A stretch of DNA of 64,000 nucleotides, taken from the NCBI GenBank assembly GCA_964648485.1, contig CAZYOF010000007.1, positions 1 through 64,000 on the forward strand, in the 5' to 3' direction. This document shows, in pieces, positions 25,916 to 34,683 of the stretch. Source of the stretch: DAIOEK01 sp964648485. GTDB taxonomy: Bacteria > Chloroflexota > Anaerolineae > Anaerolineales > Anaerolineaceae. The translations under genes were made by a program, and so were the position numbers. Numbering within the stretch: the stretch's first letter is position 1; the number at the start of each line of letters is the position of its first letter. Below the pieces are notes generated by a model. The model made no database searches. It was not told the DNA's origin and saw only the letters and a program-made list of their open reading frames with translations.

Positions 25916-26785
25916 ATGCAAATTGTTACTGATCGAGGCTGCGATATCAGCCAGGAACAACTGGAAGGACTGGATATCCATTTCGCTCCTATGCGTCTGA
26001 CGCTGGATGGTAAAACTTATTCCAGCGGCGAAGATCTGTCATCCGCTGAATTTTATGATTTACTGGAAACCACTGATGGATTACCGGTGACTTCTCAGGC
26101 TGCCGCCGGTGATTTTGCGGTGTTGTATCGCAAACTTGCCGAAAAGGACCCCGATATTCTTTCCATCCATATTTCATCCGGTTTGAGTGGAACCCTGCAA
26201 TCTGCCATCGCCGGCGCCCAGATGGTTCCTGAAGCCAGAGTTACACACTGGGACACGATGACCCTTTCCTGCCCACAGGCGTGGCAAGTGGAATTGGCTG
26301 CACATGCCGTAAAGAAAGGCTGGAGCAAAGAAGCCATTCTCGCCATGCTTGAAAGAATTCGTTCCATCACCGAAGGCATTTTTACCGTGGAAGATTTGAA
26401 ATACCTCATCCATGGAGGCAGGATCAGCCATATAACCGGTCTGCTCGCCTCACTGCTTCATATCCGCCCGGTCATCGCGGTTGGTAAGGAAGATGGCAAG
26501 TATTACACACTCGCAAAGGAACGGACCACCAAAAAGGCACTGCAAAAGATTGCAGAAAGCCTGCTTAAGTTTTATCCCGAAGGCACCCATATGCGGGTTC
26601 AACTTCTACACGGCAAGAATCAACCGGCTGTAGATATTCTCAAGGCGGAAGTTGAAAAACTCTATACCTGCAAATGGCTCCCCACCACCAATGTTGGTCC
26701 GATTCTGGGTGCGCATACAGGGGGAAGCCTGGTAGGTTTATCGGCGGCCTCTGAAGATTACATCCAACAAGCAATTTCCATTTAG
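25916..26785 (+). CDS. DegV-family fatty-acid-binding protein
   Basis: 289 residues from ATG 25916, preceded by CGGGGAG; the frame open from 25844 has no ribosome site. QIVTDRGCDIS at the N-terminus, LPVTSQAAAGDF and IHISSGLSGTLQSA are the DegV signatures; the Ser/Thr residues hold the fatty-acid carboxylate. LKYLIHGGRIS in the second domain is also conserved. Members act as FakB in the FakA/FakB fatty-acid kinase in Firmicutes; whether this protein has a FakA partner is not visible in this window. Confidence 0.92.
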   Translation: MQIVTDRGCDISQEQLEGLDIHFAPMRLTLDGKTYSSGEDLSSAEFYDLLETTDGLPVTSQAAAGDFAVLYRKLAEKDPDILSIHISSGLSGTLQSAIAGAQMVPEARVTHWDTMTLSCPQAWQVELAAHAVKKGWSKEAILAMLERIRSITEGIFTVEDLKYLIHGGRISHITGLLASLLHIRPVIAVGKEDGKYYTLAKERTTKKALQKIAESLLKFYPEGTHMRVQLLHGKNQPAVDILKAEVEKLYTCKWLPTTNVGPILGAHTGGSLVGLSAASEDYIQQAISI

Positions 26786-26811
26786 CCCGGTATAATTAAT
26801 TTCAGGATAAA

Positions 26812-26845
26812 AAATACGGAGTGAGAAAACCCTCACTCCGTATTT
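26812..26845. terminator. Bidirectional terminator between degV and the DUF3048 gene
   Basis: AAATACGGAGTGAG (26812-26825) pairs perfectly with CTCACTCCGTATTT (26832-26845) around a 6-nt loop, with A-run and T-run flanks. It sits between two convergent genes. Confidence 0.9.
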
Positions 26846-26865
26846 CCTTATTGGTGTACGTGCTG

Positions 26866-27957
26866 TTATGGATTGAAAAATTTTACCTTCCACGACCCAT
26901 CTGCATTTTGCTGAGCCTGGTTAATGTTGCTGATCACTTCATAGAAAGTATTGCCCGGCTTATAGGGGAAGGGGGTGCCATCTTCATAGAAGAAGCGGAA
27001 GGGACCCAGGGGAATCGAGGTCCAGAATACTTTATAGGCTTTGCCATCTCTGAAGAATATGGCGGGCATTTTCTTGACGTAAAGCATTTCCATTTCAATA
27101 ATCGTCGGGCTTTCATAGGTATGCGGAGCATACAACAACACAACATTATTGAAAGCAAGCTGTTCACCGGTTAGCTTATCGGTCGCGGGATAATATGTAC
27201 CTTTTCCATCTGATTTATCCTGCTCACGGAGGTAGGCACCTTGGGTGGTGTCATATGTCCATCGGACCCGGTTGAGGTAGCTCCAAATTATTTCAAGGTT
27301 TTCTCCAGCCACGCCCCCCGCCGGAACAGCAGCGCTGAAGTTGAGGTCTTCAAACGCAGGTGCACCCCGCTTTTCGCCACGTTCTTCAGCCAACTCCTGA
27401 ATATCCGTAAAATCTACCTTCTGGCGGAACACGGTGGCATTTAACTGCTTGGCGACCTTTGGATCCGCGCCTGCCATCACAATCATGCCATCATACATCG
27501 TTCGTAATCCTTCGTAAGGCACGCGACCGGAACGGATGGATGCCAGGTTTTCGTTCGCCTGATCCGGTGTACCATCCCCGTAGTTGCCATAGAAAACCGC
27601 CAGGAAGCGGGTCATCCCTTCACCAATGGTCATTTCAAAAACATGGGGCGCGAAGGAGAGCCCACCCTGCGGGCGGACAGAGATCGGAAAGTTAGAAATT
27701 GAAACCATTACCGGGGAGTAATTCAGTAAATCGGGGTCATCCACCGGAAGGCCGGTAAGCGGATTTACCGGCGGGGCAACCTTTGTCTTTTGGGAATCTG
27801 GTGGCAAAGGTGTGGGCGTAGCAACCACACCCGATGCGGGATGTTCTGCTCCTCCCGGCAAACCTGTATCAACACCGGCATTCACCTGCCTGGTCACTCC
27901 GAACACGGACCACAAGAGGGTCGCAACAATTATTATATACATAAATTTTTTCATCAT
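26866..27957 (-). CDS. DUF3048-domain exported protein (YerB-like)
   Basis: 363 residues from ATG 27957 (AAGGTGG upstream). An N-terminal signal or anchor (KKFMYIIIVATLLWSVFGV) is followed by a proline/threonine-rich linker (TPTPLPPDS) and NPLTGLPVDDPDLLNYSPVMVSISNFP, the DUF3048 start. The N-terminal domain (about 70-200) and C-terminal domain (about 240-345, with FNNVVLLY and GKAYKVFWTS) are both present. There is no lipobox cysteine. Function is unknown; it should face the outside of the membrane. Confidence 0.85.
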   Translation of the reverse strand: MMKKFMYIIIVATLLWSVFGVTRQVNAGVDTGLPGGAEHPASGVVATPTPLPPDSQKTKVAPPVNPLTGLPVDDPDLLNYSPVMVSISNFPISVRPQGGLSFAPHVFEMTIGEGMTRFLAVFYGNYGDGTPDQANENLASIRSGRVPYEGLRTMYDGMIVMAGADPKVAKQLNATVFRQKVDFTDIQELAEERGEKRGAPAFEDLNFSAAVPAGGVAGENLEIIWSYLNRVRWTYDTTQGAYLREQDKSDGKGTYYPATDKLTGEQLAFNNVVLLYAPHTYESPTIIEMEMLYVKKMPAIFFRDGKAYKVFWTSIPLGPFRFFYEDGTPFPYKPGNTFYEVISNINQAQQNADGSWKVKFFNP

Positions 27958-28070
27958 ATAAACCACCTTAATAACAATAATCCTGCTAAAGGAGATTATA
28001 GCAATTAGGAGCGTAAAGAGTCTGGATTTTATAAAGATGTAAGGATGTTGTAATGTTTATTTACTTTTAT

Positions 28071-28994
28071 TTACGCAAGCATACCAAACCGGCTTAAGAA
28101 CTCGGTAATCGAGTCGTTGTACGCTTCTGGATTAACCGTATAAGCCTCTGCGTGTTTCGCGCCCGGCGTAACACAGAGATGGCGGATGCCATGTTGTTTG
28201 GCGTTAAACAACTGCTGCGCCATTTCAAGAGGAATATATAAATCTTCTGCCCCGTGAATAATACAAACGGGTGCATGAATGTATGGCATATCTCTTATGG
28301 GAGAAACAGCATCAAAAGACATTCCGCTGATGATTGTGCAAAAGAAATCTGCCAGGGGAAGGAATAACCAGCCAGGTAAATGGTAATCATATTTTAACCT
28401 GTATGCAAGCAATGCACGCAGGTCTGAAAAACCACAGTTCGCCACGATAAAACCCGCCCGATCATCAATAGCAGCATACTGCAGCGCCACCGCGGCTCCG
28501 AGTGATTCACCGTGAACTCCGACTACACCGCCTAAGCCCATCCGTTGGTATACCCAATCCACTACTGTTTTCAGGTCGTATTTTTCGTAATAACCGAATG
28601 CGCAATTTTTACCACCGCTTTCTCCGTGCATGCGGAGATCCATCAGCAGGATATTAAAACCATGCCTTTGAAATGCCTCCATATACTTGATAGAAGTGGT
28701 TAAGGCAGCGGTAATCCCATGCAGAATAACCACGGTTTTATGCGAACCTGTGGTGGGCATGAAGTAGCCCGAAAGCATGTACCCATACGGTGATTGTATT
28801 TGAACAGCTTCTTTAGGCTGGTTTTCCCACTTCAGTTTATCAACCAGACCAGCTTCAATTTCCTTATGTAACCAGAATTCACGTGATTCCACTCGTGGAT
28901 ATAGAACTTTGCTGGCAAAATAATATCCCGCCAGCAAGATCATGATCACGATAATTCCCAGAATCCAAAACAACATATTCTTTGCCTGTGACAC
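28071..28994 (-). CDS. Membrane-anchored alpha/beta hydrolase
   Basis: 307 residues. One N-terminal hydrophobic helix (8-30) anchors a hydrolase domain. The oxyanion strand TVVILHGITAA, nucleophile motif VHGESLGAAVAL (Ser in GESLG), HGAEDLYIPLEMA with the likely acid, and KHAEAY with the histidine are all present, so the triad is complete. The family (PF12146-like, YqkD type) contains esterases and peptidases of unknown substrate. Stand-alone gene. Confidence 0.85.
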   Translation of the reverse strand: MSQAKNMLFWILGIIVIMILLAGYYFASKVLYPRVESREFWLHKEIEAGLVDKLKWENQPKEAVQIQSPYGYMLSGYFMPTTGSHKTVVILHGITAALTTSIKYMEAFQRHGFNILLMDLRMHGESGGKNCAFGYYEKYDLKTVVDWVYQRMGLGGVVGVHGESLGAAVALQYAAIDDRAGFIVANCGFSDLRALLAYRLKYDYHLPGWLFLPLADFFCTIISGMSFDAVSPIRDMPYIHAPVCIIHGAEDLYIPLEMAQQLFNAKQHGIRHLCVTPGAKHAEAYTVNPEAYNDSITEFLSRFGMLA

Positions 28995-29042
28995 CCTCCT
29001 GTTTTATAACAACCTATTTTGATTCGATTTAGAGAAACAAAT

Positions 29043-29765
29043 TCATTCTACTTTTTCAGGGAACATGCTGACAAAATCTGGTCTCCCTTTCAAGATTGCC
29101 AGATCTGGATCTTCCTGTGCCCAACCAACCAGTTCCGGATTTAATTTCAGAGATTCGCCCACCAGCCTGACAGCATTATCCGCATCTCCCGCCAGTGCAT
29201 ACGCACAGGCAATATTATAGATATTCATCGCGCGCCATTTGGATGATTCATCCAATGACTGCAAATCTTCGAGAATACGCTCCTGCATGGATATGGATTT
29301 GTCCAGTTCTCCTTTTTTCCCATACAGCATGCTGAGATGGCTGAGAATATGGACAATGGTTTGTCCGATAATCGTCCGCCAGAGTGGGCGGTTGGATATT
29401 GCCTGAATAATTTCAGTGGAATTTAGATCATCCTCACTCATTGCTTTAAGGTGTTTGGTAAATCCCTGGCAGGCATCATCCACCATGCTCATCACATCAT
29501 CCCAGGATTTATTCTTATGCAGGTTGTAGATTCTTAAATTTTCTTTATCCAAATCTGTAACCTGAACATCTGACTTGGCCTTCCTGGATAATTGATCATT
29601 AAAATGGATTTGCCAGTGGGCAAGATGAGCAAGATGATCCTTCGCAGACCAATTATCGGGAGTACTTTCGGATTGCCTGTCTTCTGGTGGAATGGATGCG
29701 ATATATTCCTGTAATTCATTCCAGGAATAATTTATCAGACGGATAATGGTTTTTTTTCGGTCCAT
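29043..29765 (-). CDS. DinB-like domain protein with C-terminal TPR-like helices
   Basis: 240 residues. Residues 5-130 match the DinB/ClbS four-helix bundle: INYSWNELQEYIASIP, NWSAKDHLAHLAHWQIHFNDQL with its histidines, and a later histidine in GQTIVHILSHLSMLYG that completes a metal site. Residues 140-235 (SMQERILEDLQSLDESSKWRAMNIYNIACAYALAGDADNAVRLVGESLKLNP) read like a TPR unit. The enzyme activity is unknown; family members include thiol transferases and colibactin-resistance proteins. Confidence 0.72.
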   Translation of the reverse strand: MDRKKTIIRLINYSWNELQEYIASIPPEDRQSESTPDNWSAKDHLAHLAHWQIHFNDQLSRKAKSDVQVTDLDKENLRIYNLHKNKSWDDVMSMVDDACQGFTKHLKAMSEDDLNSTEIIQAISNRPLWRTIIGQTIVHILSHLSMLYGKKGELDKSISMQERILEDLQSLDESSKWRAMNIYNIACAYALAGDADNAVRLVGESLKLNPELVGWAQEDPDLAILKGRPDFVSMFPEKVE

Positions 29766-29836
29766 GTGTCCCTCCGGTTTATTTTCTTAATTATCCCGAA
29801 AAGAGCATCTAATTTCAAGTGTAAACAGCATCGAGC

Positions 29837-29862
29837 AAAAAGCCGCCTATAATAGGCGGCTT
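29837..29862 (-). terminator. Terminator of the aldehyde dehydrogenase gene
   Basis: AAGCCGCCTA (29840-29849) with TAGGCGGCTT (29853-29862); on the minus strand TTTT follows. It ends the minus-strand catabolic gene set. Confidence 0.85.
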
Positions 29863-29881
29863 AAAGCTTGTTATTCCGATC

Positions 29882-31267
29882 TTATCTGCCGTACTTCTTG
29901 AAGTGCGAGGCAAATAGTTCTTCAGGGTCTGGAATAACCGGCGGGATGGGGTAAGCCACCCAGGTCACATTCAGGAAGTGTTTCCAGGTGATATTATCTG
30001 TGGTAATGTTTCCGCCCCAGGTTCCGCAACCCAGAGTCATGGTAAATGCCATCCCATTGACCCAGTCACCACTATTACCGTAGCTTTGCGGCTGGCGAAC
30101 CATCATGCGGCTCACTTTGGCTTTCATGGCAAGTTCCATGATGTGCTCTTCATTATTTGAGTGGATACCACAGGAGTGACCGTATCCGCTGAAGGCGGTG
30201 ATATCGATCACCATCTGGACTGCCTTGCTGAAATCAGTGTACTTCCACAGGGTAACCACGGGGGATAGTTTCTCGGCAGAGAACATATCTTCCGGACCGA
30301 TATGCTCGCCCAGAACCATCAGGAAGGTTGTGCCTTCAGGGATGCTGATGCCCGCTTCGGCAGCAATCACTTTTACACTCTTAGCAATAATCTTGGCGCT
30401 CAAATGGCTTCCATCTGGCCACATGGCTGCTTTAAGTTTTGCGCGATCCTCTCCGGTAACCAGATAGCCACCATGGGACTTCAACCCTTCGAGCATTTTT
30501 TCGAAGATGGATTCGTGGATAATGACGTTGTTTTCAGCCGAGCAGGATGTAGCATTATCAAATGTTTTACCAAGGAAGATCTTATTCGACGCATCAGCGA
30601 TATCTGCAGTCTCATCCACAATTACAGTAGCATTTCCAGCGCCCACACCATAGGCTGGTTTTCCGCTGGAATAAGCTACCTTAACCACGCCGGCGCCACC
30701 AGTTGCCAGAACCAGATCAGCCATGCCCATTAATTCCTGAGATAGTTCCATGGTGGGTTCTTTGATGTACTGAATCAGGTCTTCAGGAGCTCCTACTTTT
30801 CGCAAACCTTCACGCATATGCTCGCAAATTGCCGCACAGGTTTTTTTGGCTCTCGGATGCGGGCAGAAGATGACCGCATTGCGGGTTTTCAAAATGGGCA
30901 ATCCATTGCAGGTCATCGTGGAAGACGCATTCGTCATGGGGGTAATGGCGCCAATTACTCCAACCGGTTTGGCAATTTTCACCAACCCCTTGGCTTCATC
31001 GCGTTCGATAACACCCACGGTTTTAACTTCCCGTAAATCGCGTAAAACGCCAAGCGTCTTTTTCTGATGCTTGAGCACTTTATTTTCATAAACGCCCAGA
31101 CCGGTTTCATCCACTGCCAGGCGGGCAACTTCTTCGGCGGTCTCTTTTTTATATCCTTCCCATCCTACTGCCAGAACCATTTCATCTACTTTGTCCTGGT
31201 CCCAGAATTCAATTACTTTCTGAGCCGCCCTGGCGCGTTCCATCATTTCCTGCAAATTATCAGCCAT
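29882..31267 (-). CDS. CoA-acylating aldehyde dehydrogenase (SauS-like)
   Basis: 461 residues. It would convert an aldehyde plus CoA and NAD(P)+ to acyl-CoA. The catalytic cysteine is Cys242 in FDNATSCSAENN, characteristic of the acylating acetaldehyde/succinate-semialdehyde/sulfoacetaldehyde group. KPVGVIGAITPMTNASS and YGVGAGNATVIVD are other signatures. The segment order and the N-terminus resemble sulfoacetaldehyde dehydrogenase SauS, but that is from memory and does not fix the substrate. It is last in the run aminotransferase-ALDH (31 bp gap), followed by a terminator. Confidence 0.88.
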   Translation of the reverse strand: MADNLQEMMERARAAQKVIEFWDQDKVDEMVLAVGWEGYKKETAEEVARLAVDETGLGVYENKVLKHQKKTLGVLRDLREVKTVGVIERDEAKGLVKIAKPVGVIGAITPMTNASSTMTCNGLPILKTRNAVIFCPHPRAKKTCAAICEHMREGLRKVGAPEDLIQYIKEPTMELSQELMGMADLVLATGGAGVVKVAYSSGKPAYGVGAGNATVIVDETADIADASNKIFLGKTFDNATSCSAENNVIIHESIFEKMLEGLKSHGGYLVTGEDRAKLKAAMWPDGSHLSAKIIAKSVKVIAAEAGISIPEGTTFLMVLGEHIGPEDMFSAEKLSPVVTLWKYTDFSKAVQMVIDITAFSGYGHSCGIHSNNEEHIMELAMKAKVSRMMVRQPQSYGNSGDWVNGMAFTMTLGCGTWGGNITTDNITWKHFLNVTWVAYPIPPVIPDPEELFASHFKKYGR

Positions 31268-31298
31268 CTGTTTCCTCCAATAGTCATTTAATTCGAAA

Positions 31299-32573
31299 TT
31301 ATTTTACTGCTGCTTTCAGCGAATCTTCAAAAATACTCAGAGATTCATTAATTTGTTCATTCGTTACAATCAGTGGGGGGATCCATCGTATAGAATTATC
31401 CCACGGTCCGGAAGTGAGCAACAGCAATTTACGATCATAACACTCATGTACCACGGCTTTTGCTGTGGTTTTATCGGGTTTACCCTGTGCGTCACGAAAT
31501 TCAGTTCCAACCATTAAACCATATCCACGGTTTTGAACAATCTGTGGATATTTCTCCTGTAGATGGCAAAGTCCAGACATTAATTGTACGCCGCGTTCTC
31601 TGGCGTTTTCTACCATTTTTTCTTCTCTCATGGCGCGGATAGTCGCTACTCCGCTTGCCGCAGCCACCGCGTTCCCGCCATAGGTACCCCCATGAGAACC
31701 TGGAATCCACTTATTCATCAGTTCCAGCCTGCTGAAGACGCCAGAGATGGGCATACCTGAAGCCATGCCTTTTGCAGCTGTAATGATATCAGGTTCTACC
31801 GTTGCATGCTCAAAGCCGAACCACTTGCCGGTGCGACCGAAACCTGATTGTACTTCATCCAGGATAAGCAGAATTCCGTGCCTGGTGCAAATTTCACGTA
31901 ATCCTTTTAAGAATGATACGGGTGCAGGCACATAGCCGCCTTCTCCCAGCACAGGCTCAATTATCATGGCGGCTGTTTCCTGTGGAGCCGTCTGCGTAAG
32001 CAGCATGAGTTCCAATTCTTCCAGGCAGTACTGGCTTGCCTTTTCCTCGTCCATGCCCATCCGCAATGCATACGGGAATGGAGCCACATAGACCCCAGCC
32101 ATCAATGGCTGATAGCCTGCTTTGTAGATAGTCTTGGAGGTAGTCATCGTCATGGTTGCCACGGTCCTGCCATGGAAACTTCCCTGAAATACGATGATAT
32201 TCGTACGCCCGGTGGCATGCCGGGCCAGTTTAACCGCGCCTTCCACCGCTTCAGCGCCTGAGTTGCTGAAGAAGAAACCATCGATACTTTTCGGTACAAC
32301 TGTTTGCAGTTCCTGGACTAATTCCAGCATTGGTTTATGGGTGACCAGATTAGCCTGACCATGTAAGAGAAGCCCGGCCTGTTTTTGGATGGCTTCCACC
32401 ACCTTTGGATGGCAATGCCCGGTGTTGGTTACGCCGATTCCACAGGTGAAATCCATATACTTCCGCCCGTCTGTTGCGTACAGATAGGCGCCTTCACCGT
32501 GATCCACGATAATATCGGAATAGTGGGTCCAAACGGGAGAAAGATGTTGAAATGCTTCCTGATATTTATCCAT
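31299..32573 (-). CDS. Class III PLP-dependent aminotransferase (omega-amino acid/GABA type)
   Basis: 424 residues. PLP lysine is Lys268 in ITAAKGMASG, preceded by ILDEVQSGFGRTGKWFGFEH. FSNSGAEAVEGAVKLAR binds the cofactor phosphate. Overall closest in pattern to GabT-like 4-aminobutyrate or lysine/ornithine omega-aminotransferases. It would remove the terminal amino group and give a semialdehyde, the expected substrate of the adjacent acylating dehydrogenase or of the aldehyde oxidoreductase upstream. Taurine or beta-alanine as donors are alternatives. Confidence 0.88.
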   Translation of the reverse strand: MDKYQEAFQHLSPVWTHYSDIIVDHGEGAYLYATDGRKYMDFTCGIGVTNTGHCHPKVVEAIQKQAGLLLHGQANLVTHKPMLELVQELQTVVPKSIDGFFFSNSGAEAVEGAVKLARHATGRTNIIVFQGSFHGRTVATMTMTTSKTIYKAGYQPLMAGVYVAPFPYALRMGMDEEKASQYCLEELELMLLTQTAPQETAAMIIEPVLGEGGYVPAPVSFLKGLREICTRHGILLILDEVQSGFGRTGKWFGFEHATVEPDIITAAKGMASGMPISGVFSRLELMNKWIPGSHGGTYGGNAVAAASGVATIRAMREEKMVENARERGVQLMSGLCHLQEKYPQIVQNRGYGLMVGTEFRDAQGKPDKTTAKAVVHECYDRKLLLLTSGPWDNSIRWIPPLIVTNEQINESLSIFEDSLKAAVK

Positions 32574-32605
32574 ATTTCCTCGGTTGATAGGATGTAATTA
32601 CATAA

Positions 32606-32632
32606 GATGAGCCCGCCTGTAAGACGGACTCA
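32606..32632 (-). other. Intercistronic hairpin between AOR and aminotransferase genes
   Basis: On the minus strand ATGAGTCCGTC pairs with the facing ggCGGGCTCAT over 11 bp (with G-U pairs) around a short loop. No T-run follows, so an mRNA processing or stabilising hairpin is more likely than a terminator. Confidence 0.45.
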
Positions 32633-32643
32633 TTCTTCATCAT

Positions 32644-34545
32644 TTATTTAAGGCTGACCCATTCCAAACCAAGTTCTGCCAGCCTGGATTCTGTTGGTAA
32701 TCCATCTTTTGTCCAGTGCATCATTTCATAATACTGGTCAATTGCCGATTCCAATTCATCGCGATTAACAGCCACACCTGCTGTGGGTCCTGTTCCCTTG
32801 AGTGGTTCAAAGAATTTTTCGGGCAGTTTGTCATCCTTGCGGTCAAAACCTTCGCGCGTATTGAATGCCCGAAGCATATTAATGCGGCGCTCCCCCAATT
32901 GCATTAATTCTTCCAGTGAGACATCCCAGCCGGTGACTGCCTGTACCAGCTCCACGGTTTCTTTAGGTCCGTAGAGCGTCCAGGCGGGACCCCAGACAAA
33001 CTGACATAATTCCAGTGTATCCAGCATGCTGTAGAAAATCTGGGTTAATGTGCCAAAACGCGCTTTTTCGGGTCCAAAATCGCCCGGAGGGGGTGCATTA
33101 TTCAATCCCATTAATGCCAGCCGTTCAAGATACAAATCTGAAGTGCCTTCTTCATACATCCAGTCATGTTCACTCGATTGGTGATCTGCACCGAAACTAT
33201 TGACCGCGTAAATCAATGCCAGAGATTTCTTGCATTGGGGCATATGCGCGGGGGCATCTTCATTTTTTACGGTGATCAGACACTTTTCTGCATCTGGTCC
33301 CCAGGCTTTTGCAGCACGGGCAGAACCCTGAGAGAGTAATTCCCCCAATGGGGTTGAGCGTTTAACAATCTGGTCGAGTACTTCCAACATGGCTTTCTTA
33401 TTACCAAACCGTAATTCAATACCCCCGGTGTCTTTCAAGCCGATGATACCTTTTTCAAAGCACTCCATTGCTAATGCGATCACCGCGCCACAGGCGATTG
33501 AATCCACCCCATGTTCGTTGCAGACCTGATTGGCGTAAGCAACATATTCCATGTCGCCGATTCCGCAGTAAGATCCAAATGTTCCAAGTGTTTCGTACTC
33601 AGGTCCACCGTAATATGGATCTATAATCAGACCTTCCTTCTCCGCTTCCACCACCCGTTTGCAGCGGACGACACAGGCATAACAGGTTTCTCTTTTCTTG
33701 AGGATCGTGTCAGCCATGGTTTCGCCACTGAGATCTTGTGCAAGTTCAAATTGCGCTTCGGTGTAATTGCGCGTGGGGAATGTGCCCAGCGCGTTCTGCG
33801 GCATGACGACAGATGCTGTTCCCAGCGTGCCCAACCCATCGACATCCGGGTTGTTGGGCATTTCTTTGACACCCCACTTTGCTAATGCCGAAAGTTGTTC
33901 CTGCTGGGCAATATTAACTTTCTGAGAACCTCTCACCACGATGGCTTTGAGGTTTTTGCTAGCCATCACCGCGCCCATGCCAGTTCGACCGTTGTTACGG
34001 TTTGCCATGTTCACAATGCTGGCGAATAACACACCTTTTTCGGCTGCTGGTCCTATTTGTGCTACCTGAGCTTTGGGGTCTTTCACTTCTTCCTTAAGAA
34101 GCATATCCACTTCTTTCGTGGTTTTGCCCCACAGGTGGGAGGCATCTCTCAATTCTACTTTTCCGTCATTCACATACAGATAAACTGGTGATGACGCCTT
34201 TCCGCGGAAAACGATTCCATCAAACCCGGCAAACTTGAGTTCGGCAGGAAAGAAACCCCCTGCCTGTGAATCACCAATCGCTCCACTTACCGGCGATTTT
34301 GCGTTTGCGTTAATTCGACTCTGTCCGGATATTGCTGCTCCCGTTGTGACAGAGCACATCATCGTCAACATATTGTCAGGAGAGAGTGCATCTACCTTTG
34401 GCGGTACTTCCTTGAGAATGTAGTACATTCCCATGGCGCTCCCCCCCATATACTTTCTGTAAAAACTCTCAGGGGGTTCTTCAATACTTATTGATTTGTC
34501 GCTCAAATTTACATGAATTATCTTACCGGCATAACCAAATGGCAT
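32644..34545 (-). CDS. aor: Aldehyde:ferredoxin oxidoreductase family protein (tungsto/molybdopterin)
   Basis: 633 residues. It would oxidise an aldehyde to the acid and reduce ferredoxin. The N-terminal AOR_N domain (GYAGKIIHVNLSDKSI ... GGSAMGMYYI, MANRNNGRTGMGAVMASKNLKAI) is followed by CYACVVRC with Cys288, Cys291 and Cys295, three of the four [4Fe-4S] ligands; the fourth is probably the Cys in ELCQFVWGP. The length matches AOR enzymes. A strong ribosome site AGGAGGATGTC precedes the ATG, and a structured leader lies upstream. No ferredoxin or cofactor gene is adjacent. Confidence 0.92.
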   Translation of the reverse strand: MPFGYAGKIIHVNLSDKSISIEEPPESFYRKYMGGSAMGMYYILKEVPPKVDALSPDNMLTMMCSVTTGAAISGQSRINANAKSPVSGAIGDSQAGGFFPAELKFAGFDGIVFRGKASSPVYLYVNDGKVELRDASHLWGKTTKEVDMLLKEEVKDPKAQVAQIGPAAEKGVLFASIVNMANRNNGRTGMGAVMASKNLKAIVVRGSQKVNIAQQEQLSALAKWGVKEMPNNPDVDGLGTLGTASVVMPQNALGTFPTRNYTEAQFELAQDLSGETMADTILKKRETCYACVVRCKRVVEAEKEGLIIDPYYGGPEYETLGTFGSYCGIGDMEYVAYANQVCNEHGVDSIACGAVIALAMECFEKGIIGLKDTGGIELRFGNKKAMLEVLDQIVKRSTPLGELLSQGSARAAKAWGPDAEKCLITVKNEDAPAHMPQCKKSLALIYAVNSFGADHQSSEHDWMYEEGTSDLYLERLALMGLNNAPPPGDFGPEKARFGTLTQIFYSMLDTLELCQFVWGPAWTLYGPKETVELVQAVTGWDVSLEELMQLGERRINMLRAFNTREGFDRKDDKLPEKFFEPLKGTGPTAGVAVNRDELESAIDQYYEMMHWTKDGLPTESRLAELGLEWVSLK

Positions 34546-34574
34546 GACATCCTCCTGAAAATAGGGATAGATTA

Positions 34575-34673
34575 CCCTCCCTAAGGAGGGAGGGATGGAT
34601 GAAATCCTTCTTTGATATTATGGATGATTATTTGCCTTACGACAAGCAAACCAGGGATAATTCATCCATCCCT
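34575..34673 (-). promoter_or_regulatory. Structured leader upstream of the AOR gene
   Basis: A 13-bp perfect inverted repeat (AGGGATGGATGAA at 34591-34603 with TTCATCCATCCCT at 34661-34673) encloses an inner TTTGC/GCAAA hairpin (34631-34650). A second hairpin CCCTCC/GGAGGG (34575-34590) lies between it and the AOR start. It matches no riboswitch class I can recall, including Moco RNA. It may be a transcript leader, a protein-binding region, or the end signal of the upstream gene. Confidence 0.5.
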
Positions 34674-34683
34674 TTATGATTTC

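Noticed and set aside
34575..34673. Moco/tungsten cofactor riboswitch before AOR
   Set aside because: The stems do not match the Moco RNA consensus as I know it; kept only as an unassigned structured region.
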